DNA from: Phascolomyces articulosus | Lineage: Eukaryota; Mucoromycota; Mucoromycetes; Mucorales; Lichtheimiaceae | Assembly (NCBI GenBank): GCA_025677815.1 | Contig: JAIXMP010000012.1 | Span: forward strand, 1 to 64,000 | Direction of reading: 5' to 3' | DNA: 64,000 nucleotides | Shown here: piece by piece, positions 22,191 through 34,187 of the stretch | Position numbering within the stretch: position 1 is the stretch's first letter | Layout of the letters: every line of letters starts with the position of its first letter | Program-made: the position numbers and the translations under genes | Notes under the pieces: model-generated | What the model saw: only the letters and a program-made list of their open reading frames with translations | Told to the model about the DNA's origin: nothing | The model's database searches: none

Positions 22191-23728
22191 TTAAAGGAAA
22201 GGCTCGGAAGAGGTAAATGAAAGAGAAGAAAATTGATCATTGCCATTCCGAGTATCATCATCATCGTATTCATCTTCATTCTTTCTATGTACAACATCGG
22301 AATCACTATACTTTCGAACCATGGAAGTTTTTCTATGTAGTACTGGGTGTGGATCCCACAGCCTACTGTTGTTTGCCATTGCGTCAGCTAATCCATCAAA
22401 ACCTTGTTGCGCTACTTTACGGGTTGCTAATTCGCAAGCAAATTTCAAGGAGGACATATGTGACATCCCTCGTAGCAATGTGACAATAATTCCTCCTATA
22501 AAAGTATCGCCAGCACCTATTGTATCTTTAACTTGAGATAACAGTGGTGCTGATGCATGTATTTCTTCACCATTAGGTTGTAAACATGTTGCACCCAATG
22601 CCCCCCAAGTACAATACAAGGTGGCCCTTTTAAATCATCATATAAGTACTTTGCCATACTCACAATAAATATACTGTAAAAAGTTGATATATACTGTTGT
22701 TTACATTGCGATCGTATCGCCCGAAGGAAATCAGCTGGATGACTATAACCACGGTGTTCAGCAAACAGTTTGGAAAAAAATATCACATCGCCCTTCAGTA
22801 AACCAAGATTAGTTGGTTGTTATATATAATATTATATAATATTATGGTACATATTGGTACGCTACCTTTGCCATGAACCAGTCAATATGTTCTCTATCCG
22901 GTTTCTCCAACTCAACAGAAATTGTAAGTGATGTTCGCCATCCCTCACGCTGCGCTTTTTCATCCACCCAATCAATTTGTTGCACTGCTTGATCTACATT
23001 GCGCCCCTCGAAATGAATCCATCTGAAAGGTGCTTTTCCATCTGATTCAAAAGACAATGTTTTGGTAAGACTAGCCATTTCAAACTTCCTCGAAAATTCA
23101 TCACGCGAAATATCTTCCATCCTTTAATCAACAAATAAATTTAACGAATACATCAATTGGAGCCTTTTAGCACTTTTATTGATTATTTAGATATCTAAAC
23201 TTACGTTGTACATGAAATTATTGTTCTTGAACCCGTTGCTCTACTCTTGATGATATAAGATGAAGGTGTAGGGGTTTTGCGGAATATGCATGTGGAAGTC
23301 TTGATTCCCTTGGTTTCAAGTTGTGCAATTAGCTGCCTTTTAATTGATTTGTGCATCAGTATACCGTATATGGATAATATTTAATAAAACAATAATAACA
23401 GTATTTTGGATGAACAAAACCTCGACAATTCCTTTGGGCCAATTGCAGACATGATGTATGGTCTGATACTAGGAAACTGAGCCAATATTTCGCTTGTATT
23501 TCCTATATTTCCTCCACGACGTTGCTCCATGCATAATGCTCGTAATTTATGATCTTCATCTGGGAAGTGATCCACATCGAGAATTGTATCCAAATATATT
23601 TGACCTATAAGGAGTACATCGGCAGGATGGCTAGTTGTGTCAACTGAAGGTAGAGTTATTAACTTATCAACAGATTTGGAGCGTATCAGCGGTCGCGATG
23701 ACCCACGATTTCCAAAAGGAAACACCAT
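22191..23728 (-). CDS. PfkB-family sugar kinase, ketohexokinase-like
   Basis: Probable ATP-dependent carbohydrate kinase of the ribokinase/PfkB family. Five exons (23421-23728, 23205-23336, 22866-23121, 22695-22792, 22191-22626) join in frame to 409 residues. After a basic Ser-rich leader come VLLIGQIYLDTILDVDHFP (N-terminal beta strand), the Gly motif RRGGNIGNTSEILAQF, the KHK-like segment IISCTTMEDISRDEF, and the C-terminal signature DTIGAGDTFIGG with the catalytic Asp in GAGD. The motif CTWGALGA precedes the active site as in ketohexokinases. An acidic low-complexity tail of about 50 residues (EDEYDDDDTRN) extends beyond the usual domain. The substrate is not deducible; fructose or a related ketose is the nearest guess. 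The gene is divergent from the TCP11 gene. Confidence 0.85.
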
Positions 23729-25255
23729 GAAAAAGGTAAGATAAAAGCAACTAAGGAGAGAAGGTGTTTGTGAAAAGGAAGGCTGGGTTCCAAAAAAAAA
23801 AGGTTGATATCCAAGTATAATTGATCAAAGCATATAAATGGTACTGCATGATACAGCACAGCGGTGTGTATAACCAGATGATAAGATATGTCAGATAAAT
23901 ATATTTTTACAATACAAATGGATGATACTGGATGTCATGGTATAAAAAAGAAACATTGCGTCTTGGAAAGAAATACACAGCATGAATAATCAACAGGTAT
24001 GAATCATATAGTACTACAAAGTATCTCCACTGCGCGGATATTTATATAATGACAAAACATTATATCATAAAAAGAAGAGAGATAGCATGAACCATTCAAA
24101 GATGTGTGACATGATATACCGCAATTGTTAAGAATGGATAATCAAAGAAGTATGGAAAGAAAACAATTGTAACATCGATGGATATAAAAACATGGTCGAG
24201 CAGAGAAGTTCTGTTTACAGAAACTGGTTCATTTTTTTTTTGGTACAGTTAGCATCAGGACCAGAACGACTTTGAGAGCTCCATCAAAAGGAGGGGCAGG
24301 GCCGAAGAACTATAAAGAAGGAGAATAAGAATTAGTGGATGGTTAAAAAAAAGAAAAAGAAGCTATATTTCACTCAGATTTTATATGCTATAATACATGA
24401 GTTTAGCACGTTACATTAAGTAGAATGAAGAAGAAGAGGATGTGTACTATAGAAAATCCTGTATCTTATACTGGTGTTGCATCAATACTGTAGGGTAAGG
24501 TAATGGTTTATGCTTGACTCCGTTTAAGCATTTTTTTCACTGGGCGATACTGATGGCTATTCTTTTTTTTTTTTTTTTTTTTTTGTCTAGTTGAGGGCCA
24601 GTTGGTTGTGTGGTGGCTATCACAGATTGAAATTTCAGAGCAGTTGGATATGATAGAGTTATAAAGCAAAAAGAAATGACTGTGTGAACATCATGATAGC
24701 CAAAATAGCTAATACCTATCAGTATAACAATTGTCCTCCGTTGTTTGTATCTTCATTTTTTTTATTACCGTCGGTTAGTTTTATAGTACTAATAAAAAAT
24801 AGGCAATTTTGGATACAAAAAAAGAAAAACGTTTTTTTACTGACATATAGGCATCTTGTTTATTCATTGAACAAAAAGATGCTTACAAACAAAGGTTTTA
24901 TTTTGTATAGTGATATTACTAAAATAATAGTGATTTGTTTTTAATAATACGATGATTACTACTTAAAATTATAAAAGATTTTTTTTGGATACTAATAGAA
25001 TATTCTGGATGAGTTGTTGGTGTAATAATTGACTAAAAGGCTTTGTAAATATATATATACTTAGCCTGCTAATGAAAATAGTGGCCAAACAAAGAATACC
25101 ATAATCCTAATAAAGAAGCTCAACTGCCTCACTACAATGATCAGAAAAAAAAGGAGGGGCGTTGAAGAGGGCACGTGGCCATCCAATTTATATTTAAATT
25201 TTTCTCCTCCGATTACAGATAACTCTTCTTTTTCCACAGTTCTCTCTTTTTGACC
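23729..25255. other. Divergent promoter region, T-run
   Basis: A 1.5-kb AT-rich spacer between two divergent genes. It contains a T22 run at about 24563-24584 that could exclude nucleosomes. The ORF at 24684-24944 is low-complexity and unlikely to be coding. Confidence 0.4.
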
Positions 25256-28200
25256 ATGGAGAAAACAGGCTCTGGTTTTTATATCATTGATGCTTTTTCC
25301 CTACGTCAAACATCTAGAAAACCCTTTCATCTCGAGAAGCGTTTCCTACGTAATACATCTTTGAATAGCTCCTCTCAAAATAGTACTACTAGTCTTGAAG
25401 AAGCTGGTGTAAAACGAGAGGCTTTGTTGGAGGCAAGGCGAGAGAAGCTAAATCGCAGATTTCTTGCTGTTCAAAAGGCGGTTAAAGAGGTTGAAGCCCG
25501 TAAGGAATCTCAGCGCTTATTATTCTGGGAATCGTTACAGGTTGCAGAACTGAAACGTAACCACCGTATCGAACAACGTCGTGCAGCAAGCAAGGAGCTT
25601 GTAGAACGAGCCAAGATTGTAGCTCGTCAAAATATATTACGTTATGAAGCTGAGCAGGGTAGGTTCTTTTTTTTTTTTTTTTTTTTTTTTCCTTTTACTC
25701 CTATTTCTATTCTATTTTTCTTGATACTGACAAGTTTTTTATAGAACGACTTCGTGATGCACTAGAAAATCGTTTGAAGCAATCACATGCAAGGTAAGTT
25801 TTCGTGTATATCAAGAAATGACAAATGTGTTGATGTTTAGAAAGGCGGCTGCACATGCTCAATCAGCCAAAGTCAAGGATCCTGATCACGGGTACCACGA
25901 CAGCTGCAAGAGCTACTGCCAATACCAATAGGAGAACCAAGAAACGCAAGCAGCAAGATTCAATGAACAAGCATCACCAAAGAGAACAAGAACAGTATCA
26001 ACATCATGTGCAGCAAGGCCAGGAGGAACTCCATGTGCAGGAAGCCACTAAGGTCAAGAAACGAAAGGCTTCATGGTCAGCACTGCTATCTGCTTTTCGT
26101 AAGCTTGGACTTCCATTGGTCTCTATGCCGGAAACATGGCTGCAATTTAATCACCTGGGCCGCCTCCTGCGCAACAAGAGAGTGATTCATGTCACAAGCA
26201 AGATATTGAACATGCTCTTGAATGTGATAGACAAAGATAGTCGAAGACGTTCCCGTGTATTATTATCGGCATACATGATGACAATGTGTCCACGTGAGGT
26301 GTTCCAAACCATGCATGGTTCGGAAGAGCAGGTAAGATGAACATATTAAGTCGGCATTTGGATTTATAGGCCTTCCAAAAACTTTGGAAAACTAACCCGC
26401 TCTTTTATCTTTTCAAATTTTTCTGTGATATTCCATGGATGACAATTTGCAGCAATTATTAGCTTCTGCCAAGAGGGTGCTCCAACTTTTCGAGGAAATT
26501 GTACATTCTCAAGGCGGGCAACCAAATTCGGCCACGAAATTAGCTTTTGAACAATGTTGGAATGGATATTATGCATTATTTCAATCTTGGAAATCGAACG
26601 ACATGACGCAATTGGTAGCTAATATGTCAGCTTATTGTATTGAGCTTATGCGTCTAAAAAAAACACTCGGAAAACAAGGAGAAGAAGACGGTATAAACGA
26701 TCAATTAAACCAACAGATTCTACAGGTGAAAGATCGAATCCGTGGTATTGGTGGGGCCCCTGCACTTGAGCAGCTCAATGAATCTGAAGCTGCGTTAAGT
26801 CAGTCTTCAGAAGTAGCAGCTACAACAAGAATAGCATCACCAGGACCTTCATCAGTTCCACCATCACCTACCCCTCGGCCCGAACGTAGCTCAACACACG
26901 AAGAACCTCCTTCTATAAGTACCGAGCAATTAAACCGACTTTTAGGTGGCTATGCGCCTGTATCGGGGATTACTAATCAACAGTTAGCCCATGAGATTAT
27001 TATTGACCCAAATTTTAAGTTACAACGACCAACCGTTGATGAAAAACCCAAGACACTCGAGCAACATGTTCAAAAAATTGCAACCCAGGCGTTTTTTGAT
27101 GCCGTGGAGGATGACATTTCGAATGGACGCTCGGAAAACTCTTTGCCAGGCCTTATGGGGGATATTCGACAGGTAAGAAAAACTACAATGGTTGTAGGTG
27201 ATCTTAAATACTTTTATTTCGTATTGATTTGTTCTTTTTTTTTTTGCAGCGTCTTCTTGGACTGGTACGATCAGGATCTAGTCTTCATATCCAAATAAGC
27301 GAGGCAATTGATATTTCATTAATCGAGCAGGAGACAAAGCAAAAGGTGTTTGATCTTGAAAGAAAATTGCAGTATGTTCTACATGTGATGCGCCAAATCT
27401 GTGCACCTGTGCGAGACGAGGCTATCGAAAAGATTGGTGAGATGGATAATAATATTCATCAACTTCGTGCAATATTGGAAATGTTGGATGATATGGCGCT
27501 AGACTTGGGTAACTTTAGGTTACGATCATTGCGTCCACATTTGATACCAGTGGCAGTCGAGTACGAACAATCCAAATTTGCCGAATCGCTTGCTAAGGGG
27601 AAAGTTGGGTTGGCGAAAGCGCGTTCATGGTTACAGACAGCCAAAAAGCGACTAATTGATGTGGCAAACGAACGTAACCCAGAAGATGTTCCTTCAAGCA
27701 GTCCCAGTACCAACGCAATATTTGAAGAAGGGTTCATCTCTCTTTTGACATCCCCTGAAATCATATCAGCCTCGTGGTGTCCAGAAACAATGCTGTTAGA
27801 TGTCGAGCGGATCACACGATACCAGAATGAAATGCAGTCCATCACAATTGTTGCTGCTCTTGTAATGCTGGCTAGAAATTTTGGCCATGTTGATAATATT
27901 AATGAGTTCTCTGCCAAATTGTTTATTATGCTTGAAGATGATGCTACCACTATTGACAATCTTTCGTTGGAAATTGAGCGCAACGTACGCATGATTGATG
28001 AACAGCGTCGATCGATGATTCGGGCCATGGTGGATAAGACGGTTTCGCACAGTGACACAGTATATTCATTGCTTATGCGTCGTGTAGCATCAGTGGTGCG
28101 TACCCAATTAAATTCGGGCAAGTTCGCAACACGTGAAGTACTGGCAAGTTATGGACTCGAATGTGTTCGCAAGTCTCTTGAGCAGCTATGTGAACGCGTC

Positions 28201-28272
28201 ATGGTCCTTGGAAGACATCATTTCCTAGTTTATTCCCGTTGGTACGATGAGATCCTTATCGATGATAATTAG
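25256..28272 (+). CDS. SOK1: TCP11/Sok1 family protein
   Basis: Member of the T-complex protein 11 family, which includes yeast Sok1, a suppressor of protein kinase A loss. Five exons (25256-25658, 25745-25793, 25845-26331, 26453-27172, 27250-28272) give 893 residues. A Lys/Arg-rich coiled-coil N-terminus (ARREKLNRRFLAVQKAVKEV) precedes a region with SWSALLSAFRKLGLP, then the conserved core LGGYAPVSGITNQQLAHEI through VLHVMRQICAPVRDEAI, and the C-terminal block VASVVRTQLNSGKFATREVL followed by VLGRHHFLVYSRWYDEIL. A Pro/Ser-rich linker sits near residues 360-400. Intron 1 carries a T-run of about 28 bases. Intron 2 must use the acceptor AAAG at 25844 rather than TAG at 25840 to keep frame. The start is the ATG at 25256. 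Confidence 0.9.
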
Positions 28273-28523
28273 TTTAATATAGGATCCAATTGATTACATA
28301 TACTTTCTTTTATACCTTTTTTTTTTGGAATATGAAATATCATTTATAGTGGATTGGTGAAGAAATATACCTTTTATCATTATATTTACTTTAACTGAAT
28401 AATATATATTTCCCCTTCTTTTTTACATGTAATATAATATTGTTATCAAACTGATCTGAACAAAAGAAAGAAAGAAAAAAACCAAAAATATAGCATTCTT
28501 CCGAAATTGGGATACAATATACT

Positions 28524-29800
28524 TTATTTCTGAGAAAGCTCGTTGCCTATCTTATAATTCAAAATCTTGTTCCAATCCAACTTGTTACGTGTCAAAGGCA
28601 ATGCTCTACGAAGTCCTTTAAAGGTATTTTCGGCCAAATCACCATAGCTATTATTGATTGATGAATGGTAACGCTTGTCGAAAGTTGCAATTTCTTTCAA
28701 CGCTGTAGCTGCAACTTTGGCGGTGTCCTTCATATAAAATAAAATTATATTATTATTTGATACATCGTATTAAAATAAACGGAAAAACTATTTACCTCGG
28801 TAATGGTTACTTTTGTTTCATGGCTTTTATCTGCATTGAGTTGCACATTTCCGTCTTCATAATAATGAACATTAACTTTGGTGGCACCTTTGAGTTCACC
28901 GGTTTGGGTATCGAGAGTCCAAGTTGATAACCATCGACCATTCCTTGTATCAAGAAAAGCAAAAATCATCAGCCCAAAAAAAGCATATTAGAAATAAGTA
29001 ACTTTATTTTAATTTACTGTACTCACCAGTAGTTACTGGGGTTGTATTTGTTATCAACGATGGCAATAGCTATTTGGTTTTCGGTAGGTGCATATATAGT
29101 ACATACGCCTTCAGGATAATGATCTTGAACATATGTCAGAGCTTCCTTTTCAATTGCTTCACTAAAAAATGGATTTAGAATTTTTTCCTTTGCCTACGTT
29201 GTAAAATGAAATATGCATGAGTTTACCGAAGAGGTTCAATCGACGCGTGTCCTTCGTGAGGTTGTAGTTCAGATGCAACCTAAATATTTATAACAAAATC
29301 TCAGTTTAATCAAGAGTGGATGGTCGGTATCTTCACCTTTTCCCTTCTATTACACTTTTATTATAGCATACCAAACGCATATGATCAAACTTGAAGGATT
29401 GCTTTGATCGTGGATCGACATATCGCTCTTCGCTGACTCTACCGTGACTCGACACAATAACCTATTTTCGAGTAAGCTCAATGTCTATTGCTTTTACTTG
29501 ATTTTGCAAACATACCTCATAATCTAACTCAGGCAAAGTAACCGTAATAAGCTTCTCAGTGTTATACTGCTCTAAAGCTTGAAGAATGCCATCTTGGAGT
29601 GCCTCATCATTATCAACTAATGTGCGCACATCTGTCACGAAAGGAAAAGAAAAAGTTCTTCTATATTAATACCAAGTAATTATAATTTTATTATAGTCAA
29701 AAAAATTAATACCATTAAAAACGTCGTTAACTTCACCGGGAGGACTGGATAACAAAAAGTTGGAGGCGATTTTCACCTTGTCTTCAATTGATGTGCTCAT
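28524..29800 (-). CDS. CAP1: F-actin-capping protein subunit alpha
   Basis: Alpha subunit of the CapZ heterodimer, which binds the barbed ends of actin filaments and blocks growth there. Seven exons (29713-29800, 29516-29631, 29372-29461, 29227-29279, 29027-29161, 28796-28943, 28524-28727) close in frame to 277 residues, the usual family length. Visible landmarks are the N-terminal KVKIASNFLLSSPPGEVNDV, SKQSFKFDHMRLVASELQPH, the central NYWNGRWLSTWTLD and the C-terminal FKGLRRALPLTRNKLDWNKI, which is the basic actin-binding tentacle region. Six introns in 1.3 kb is dense for a fungus and typical of Mucoromycota. The start is the only ATG before the conserved N-terminus. Confidence 0.95.
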
Positions 29801-30088
29801 TTTTCAGGTAACCAAAAAATAAAAGGAACACTTCAGCGGAGCCATTTTATTTTGGTCAAAATTAAACTTGTGGCACTGAGTGAGCATTGGACTTAGTTTC
29901 ACTTCTTCCCAAGGAAAATCAAGAAACAACAGCAGTAAACTGTGTTTGACAAATTATTGATAAATGGCGCGAGTCTTTGCGCCAGGGTATGGATATATTT
30001 ATGTACGAAAGAAAGAAAAAAAGAGATATATTTTTTTAACTTGAGTAGTTACCGAAAAAGTTGTTTTGTATGAAACGCACACAGAAAC

Positions 30089-30433
30089 ATGTCTGAGAAA
30101 GTCACTCAAATGTAAGTTTTCATTATTTCTTCTTTATATATAACAATGATATAATATTTCCTTTTACGTAATATTTTTCTGCTGCTTTGTAGGTAACGTC
30201 CCTTCCTCCCGGTGCAGTAAACGACTGCAAGAAAATATTTTTTCATTATAATTTCAACGAGTATGTTGCTATGTGACATTATCTATGTATAAATAGTACC
30301 AAAGACAGAACTTGATTTAAAGAAAAAATCTGAACAGTATAAATTTATTAGGCAATTACGTATCCATGCAAAGAATAGGACGCTCGGTGAGTCAGTTCGA
30401 AGGATTTTTCCAATTATAATGTCACATACTTAG
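30089..30433 (+). CDS. Candidate small spliced ORF, unknown
   Basis: Not recognised. ATG at 30089 (MSEK) is followed by splice-like signals; later open segments read VTSLPPGAVNDCKKIFFHYN and, after a second possible intron (gtatgt...ttag), QLRIHAKNRTLGESVRRIFP before TAG 30431-30433. The most consensus-like donor after MSEKVTQ would lead into a stop, so the first junction is uncertain. Position close to the CapZ promoter (divergent, about 290 bp) favours a transcribed unit. It could equally be a chance assembly of open segments. Confidence 0.25.
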
Positions 30434-32484
30434 AGGAGTCTGATGTAATTATTCTATCACCTTTAGAATAACCATATGGTGGATCCTTACTCTGCTCTAT
30501 ATTATTGCGTATGTAATGTATCAAGCCGTTTCGATACAGATATTGTATAAAATGGTTTGCTATATACAGATTATGTGCATAAATCGCACGAAAAGCCATA
30601 TGTCAATCAAGTAACAAGTAGAGAGTGATGGATATGCATATCAGAACTTCATCTATTGGGTACTTAACCTTTATTTTTTATTATGTAAATTAAGTCAAAT
30701 AAATATGGATATGAAATACCAAATAGGTATAATCCATCAATAGCAGAAGAGGTTATTTTTGATGGGAGGGTTTTGGGATATCTAAACTGATAAAGGCGGG
30801 AACTACAACCTCGGCATTCATCTTTGTGCAACATATATATATATCAGTTACAAGGAATTATTCAACAATCACTTCTCCTTTTCCCCTACTTCTTCAAACA
30901 AAAAAAGCTTAAAAAAGAGAAGTAATATGGTACCAATACCACTATAATCAACCCAATGTTGTGTGCTTGTAAATATATATATGTATATATAAGAGTTTTA
31001 TCCCGAAATATACATGATGAGGGTGACAAAACAAATATGGTTTTGCATTTTCTATTTTAAGGAAAGACATATAAATACACTGTAGTGATATGGAATTGAG
31101 GAGGAGGATAGGTTAAGCAATTAGTATTGGAGCTGATATCAGGAAGAGAAGGAGGCTTTTTGAACTTTGACAATTCCACGAAATCTGCTGCAACATTTGG
31201 GAGTATAACCATATAGTATGATTACCAACTTATTAACTGAAATTGCACAATACCCATATTAAATTACTACATTAAGGCAAAAGATAAAACTAATAGTAAA
31301 TAACAATGACGATCTAGAAAAACCAAAAATTATATATAAGACGATGTGATTTTATATAGTTAGAGCTGTATATATCGGAAATTTAGCTTGGATATATACC
31401 TCAATAAACGAGATAAAGGCCTGGTAATGGTTTTTGTTGCACATTTGAGACTATTTTGCACCGATAAACGAAAATTTGATCTGATGGGGCAGATTGCAGT
31501 TTTTCTTATGTTTTTGTGACAATTCCGAAAAAGTATTGCATTAACGTAGAATCTGCACATGAGAGCGGAACAAACGGGGGTTAACTGTGTAATAATACTG
31601 AAATGACCCATACACGTTGCGCCCCTGGTCCAAGATTTGCTGCCTCCACAGAGTTTTGATCATGTAAGCGGTTTAATCTTTATCATTATACATTTATATT
31701 TATTTCATAACTTATTCACAGTTCTATTTTTTTTTTTCAACTATATATAGAATGTCAAATTTTTTGTTTGTGATGTACTCCAACAAGAATTTTTACGTAA
31801 TGATTCGTTGAAAAGACACAGAAAAACTCATGACAAAACTGTAAATTCCATTTATTTATTACAACACGAATTATTCATCATGCTCTGTGTATGGCATCGT
31901 CGTTAATATCTTATTTATATCAGAATATATATAGTTAAAAGGTACATTTGCTTGTCGATTCTGTCGTAAAAAGATCAAAAGAAAAGACCCCTTGTAAGTG
32001 CACATCAACAAATAATGCAAGAAAAACGTGAGGATGAGATTATTGTTTGTATACATACTAGTAAACTAACATATGTATTATTGTTATTATGCTTAGTTTG
32101 ATAATACACCTTGATTAACGCATTAATTCGTTGTTGAATTATTTTAGAAAAAACATGAGAAGGTAGGCGCGTTGTTTCTTTGCTTTATTGGGCGGATTCA
32201 CACAAAGATCATACATAGAGTCAATCGAAATCAATCGTCAAAACACGATTGACATTTATCCCCATTAATTAAAAGGCAATGGTAATTATTTTTTTTAAAC
32301 GGATCATTAAGATCCTGTAATTTATTTATTTTTTTATTTGTATACAACACTTTATAAAATAAAAGACGAACAACATATAAAAAAACAGCACTATTATATT
32401 ATGTAATATAAAACAGCTACTTTATTTATTTATTATAAAAACTATATATTAAAAAGCAACACTCTTTGCCATTACCTTTTTTTT
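30434..32484. other. AT-rich intergenic DNA with an MDH-flank-like segment
   Basis: A 2-kb region without a supportable gene. The part at about 30900-31080 resembles the DNA just downstream of the malate dehydrogenase gene (36600-36770), sharing TTTATCCCGAAATATACA and neighbouring words. Minus ORFs at 30414-30599, 31360-31611 and 31871-32056 lack any recognisable motif. Confidence 0.35.
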
Positions 32485-32660
32485 AAAAAAGTAATGTTAC
32501 CAAGGATCACTATGTGGAAGTGGTGTTGTGTCGATCCTCGACCTCCCCAAAGCACGCCATTGCTAAGGATCAGCAGTCCCGATTGGTCCGGCCAACCAGT
32601 GCTTTTTGCTCTTATAATTCTATGAATGCGCTAGGCATCCCCGTCTTTGTTCTTTAAGCA
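32485..32660 (-). ncRNA. Candidate structured RNA, possible Pol III transcript
   Basis: A GC-richer island in AT-rich DNA with four small hairpins in a row (plus coordinates 32508-32522, 32530-32542, 32561-32575, 32581-32597; stems of 4-6 bp such as GTCGA/TCGAC and TTGG/CCAA). On the minus strand the segment ends in TTTTTT (32485-32490), a Pol III-type stop, and contains TAGCGCATTC and GGTCGAGGATC, loosely like A and B boxes. It does not match tRNA, 5S, U1, U2, U4, U5, U6 or SRP RNA landmarks known to me, and has no long ORF. Start and end are estimates. Confidence 0.3.
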
Positions 32661-33705
32661 CTAGAGAGCGAGAGTTGAGAAAAGGCTATGAAACAAAACC
32701 AACAGCGAAAAAAGTGGGACTGAAAAAAAAAACGCCATTGTGAAATGACATTGTTTTCCAATAAGGAAAAAAGAAAAAAGAAGAAAAGAGAAGGAAAAAA
32801 AATGGCGTCATATTATTTTTTTGACAGTGACTGTTTTTCAATCCCCGCTATTTGTTGCTTTCCTATGATTAGCCCTATATCTTTTTTGTTTATTATTGAG
32901 AAGCGTTGGATAGTATAAAGAGCAGGATAACGAAGTGTTAAAGAAGTAGGATTTTGCATGAATCAGTACCATGTAAAAATGACAGGTGAAACTCCGAAGA
33001 AGTGTGGGCCTTTTTGGCACATTTGGTGGTACCGAATGGAAAATAAAGGTGTAATTGTTTCTCAGAAAAAAAACACCTGAAGTTTTTTTTTTTTTTTTGA
33101 ATCGACACCAGACAAATTAATGATATGCCCTGTTTATTGATGGAGATCACAATGATTAACCATTAGATGAAACACGATCACGATCGAGGTTAACAAAATC
33201 CTATTTTCTTCTCAGTCTTTCATATACATCTTTAAATTTGTCACTTGGAAGAATCAATTATTTATACTAAAATAAATAACAGCTTGTCAAGGATATTTAG
33301 GCTGAAAATAATTAAAGAATACAAACAAAATGCCCAACAAACGATAAACGTGGTTGACAACTAAGCTTATTCAATTTACAAATTTCTTCATAATGGTAGC
33401 CATTACCAAATTAAAAAATATACCTTTCATATCTTCTTTTATATCATTTTTACCATGATTTATAGATCATTGTCATTAGGTTTTAATTAATTCATACATA
33501 GTCTAAAACAATTTTAAGGCGATTCCACTTTTCTTACCTTCAACAATGTTGGAAGTTAAATTTGGCTATCCATGAAAAACACCGAACTAAAATTGATGGG
33601 TTGATCATTTGTCAGATAAGTCAGTTACCAAATTATAAAGTGAATATGATATATGATGCTTATATTTACAACTTCAAATGTCAGCAAATGTTTTAGTTTG
33701 CTTGA
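32661..33705. other. AT-rich spacer up to the transposon
   Basis: No gene is supported. Short minus ORFs at 32838-33150 overlap each other in different frames and are low-complexity. The right border is the TA target site at 33706-33707. Confidence 0.4.
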
Positions 33706-33707
33706 TA

Positions 33708-34033
33708 CAGGTTTTTTCCTAATGGTTGGCAGAGGGCTATTTTCAATTTGGCAGTGTGCTAATTTTCAGTTGGCGATGGGGGGTTTATCATTTGGCAGAT
33801 GATCAAATCAGGTTGGCAGGAAATGTTTTTTACCTTGGCAGTGCGTTTTTTTCAATTTGGCAGTGGATTTTTTTTCAATTTGGCAGTGAATTTTTTTTCA
33901 ATTTGGCAGTGAATTTTTTTTCATTTGGCAACGCATTATTTTTCATTTGGCAACGCATTATTTTTCATTTGGCAATAAGGAAATATCAACTTGGCATTTT
34001 TATTTTTATTTTTATGAAGCTTGAAAACTATAG
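33708..34033 (+). repeat. Left TIR with array of TTGGCAG words
   Basis: A 326-bp TIR. About a dozen copies of TTGGCA(G/A) recur at roughly 20-25 bp spacing, in the contexts TTTTCAATTTGGCAGTG and TTTTTCATTTGGCAACGC. Such arrays in terminal repeats usually bind transposase. A reading frame runs through it by chance (starting MVGRGL or, from TTG, AEGYFQF), mirrored at the other end. Confidence 0.9.
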
Positions 34034-34187
34034 TATATTGTGTCTAAACAACTTCAGAAATCAGGTTAACGTCCAAATACATTCATTGCTTACGCCAAGA
34101 AATTCTTACTATTTTTATTGCTTCCGGCGAATATAAAGAAGTGAATCGTTGGAGTTTTTTTTTCTGTATCTTATTCACATTGTCACC

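Noticed and set aside
24684..24944. Plus ORF in the divergent promoter
   Set aside because: Low-complexity, Lys/Phe-rich and AT-driven. It is unlikely to be coding.
26369..26452. Exon AFQKLWKTNPLFYLFKFF in TCP11
   Set aside because: Using it breaks the frame into the conserved core. Skipping to the acceptor at 26451-26452 keeps phase and gives the expected EEQQLLASAKR junction.
27459..28121. Long minus ORF of 220 codons
   Set aside because: It is the antisense shadow of the TCP11 core, which is strongly conserved on the plus strand.
30414..30599. Minus ORF of 61 codons
   Set aside because: No motif, no splice context, and it overlaps the candidate plus-strand ORF. Neither is well supported.
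32485..32660. tRNA or 5S rRNA in the hairpin-rich segment
   Set aside because: There is no cloverleaf, no standard T-loop and no 5S core sequence; the hairpins are too short.
33726..34136. ORF across the left TIR (and its twin at 35903-36133)
   Set aside because: It is a chance frame through the repeat array, present identically at both ends, with repetitive composition and no domain.
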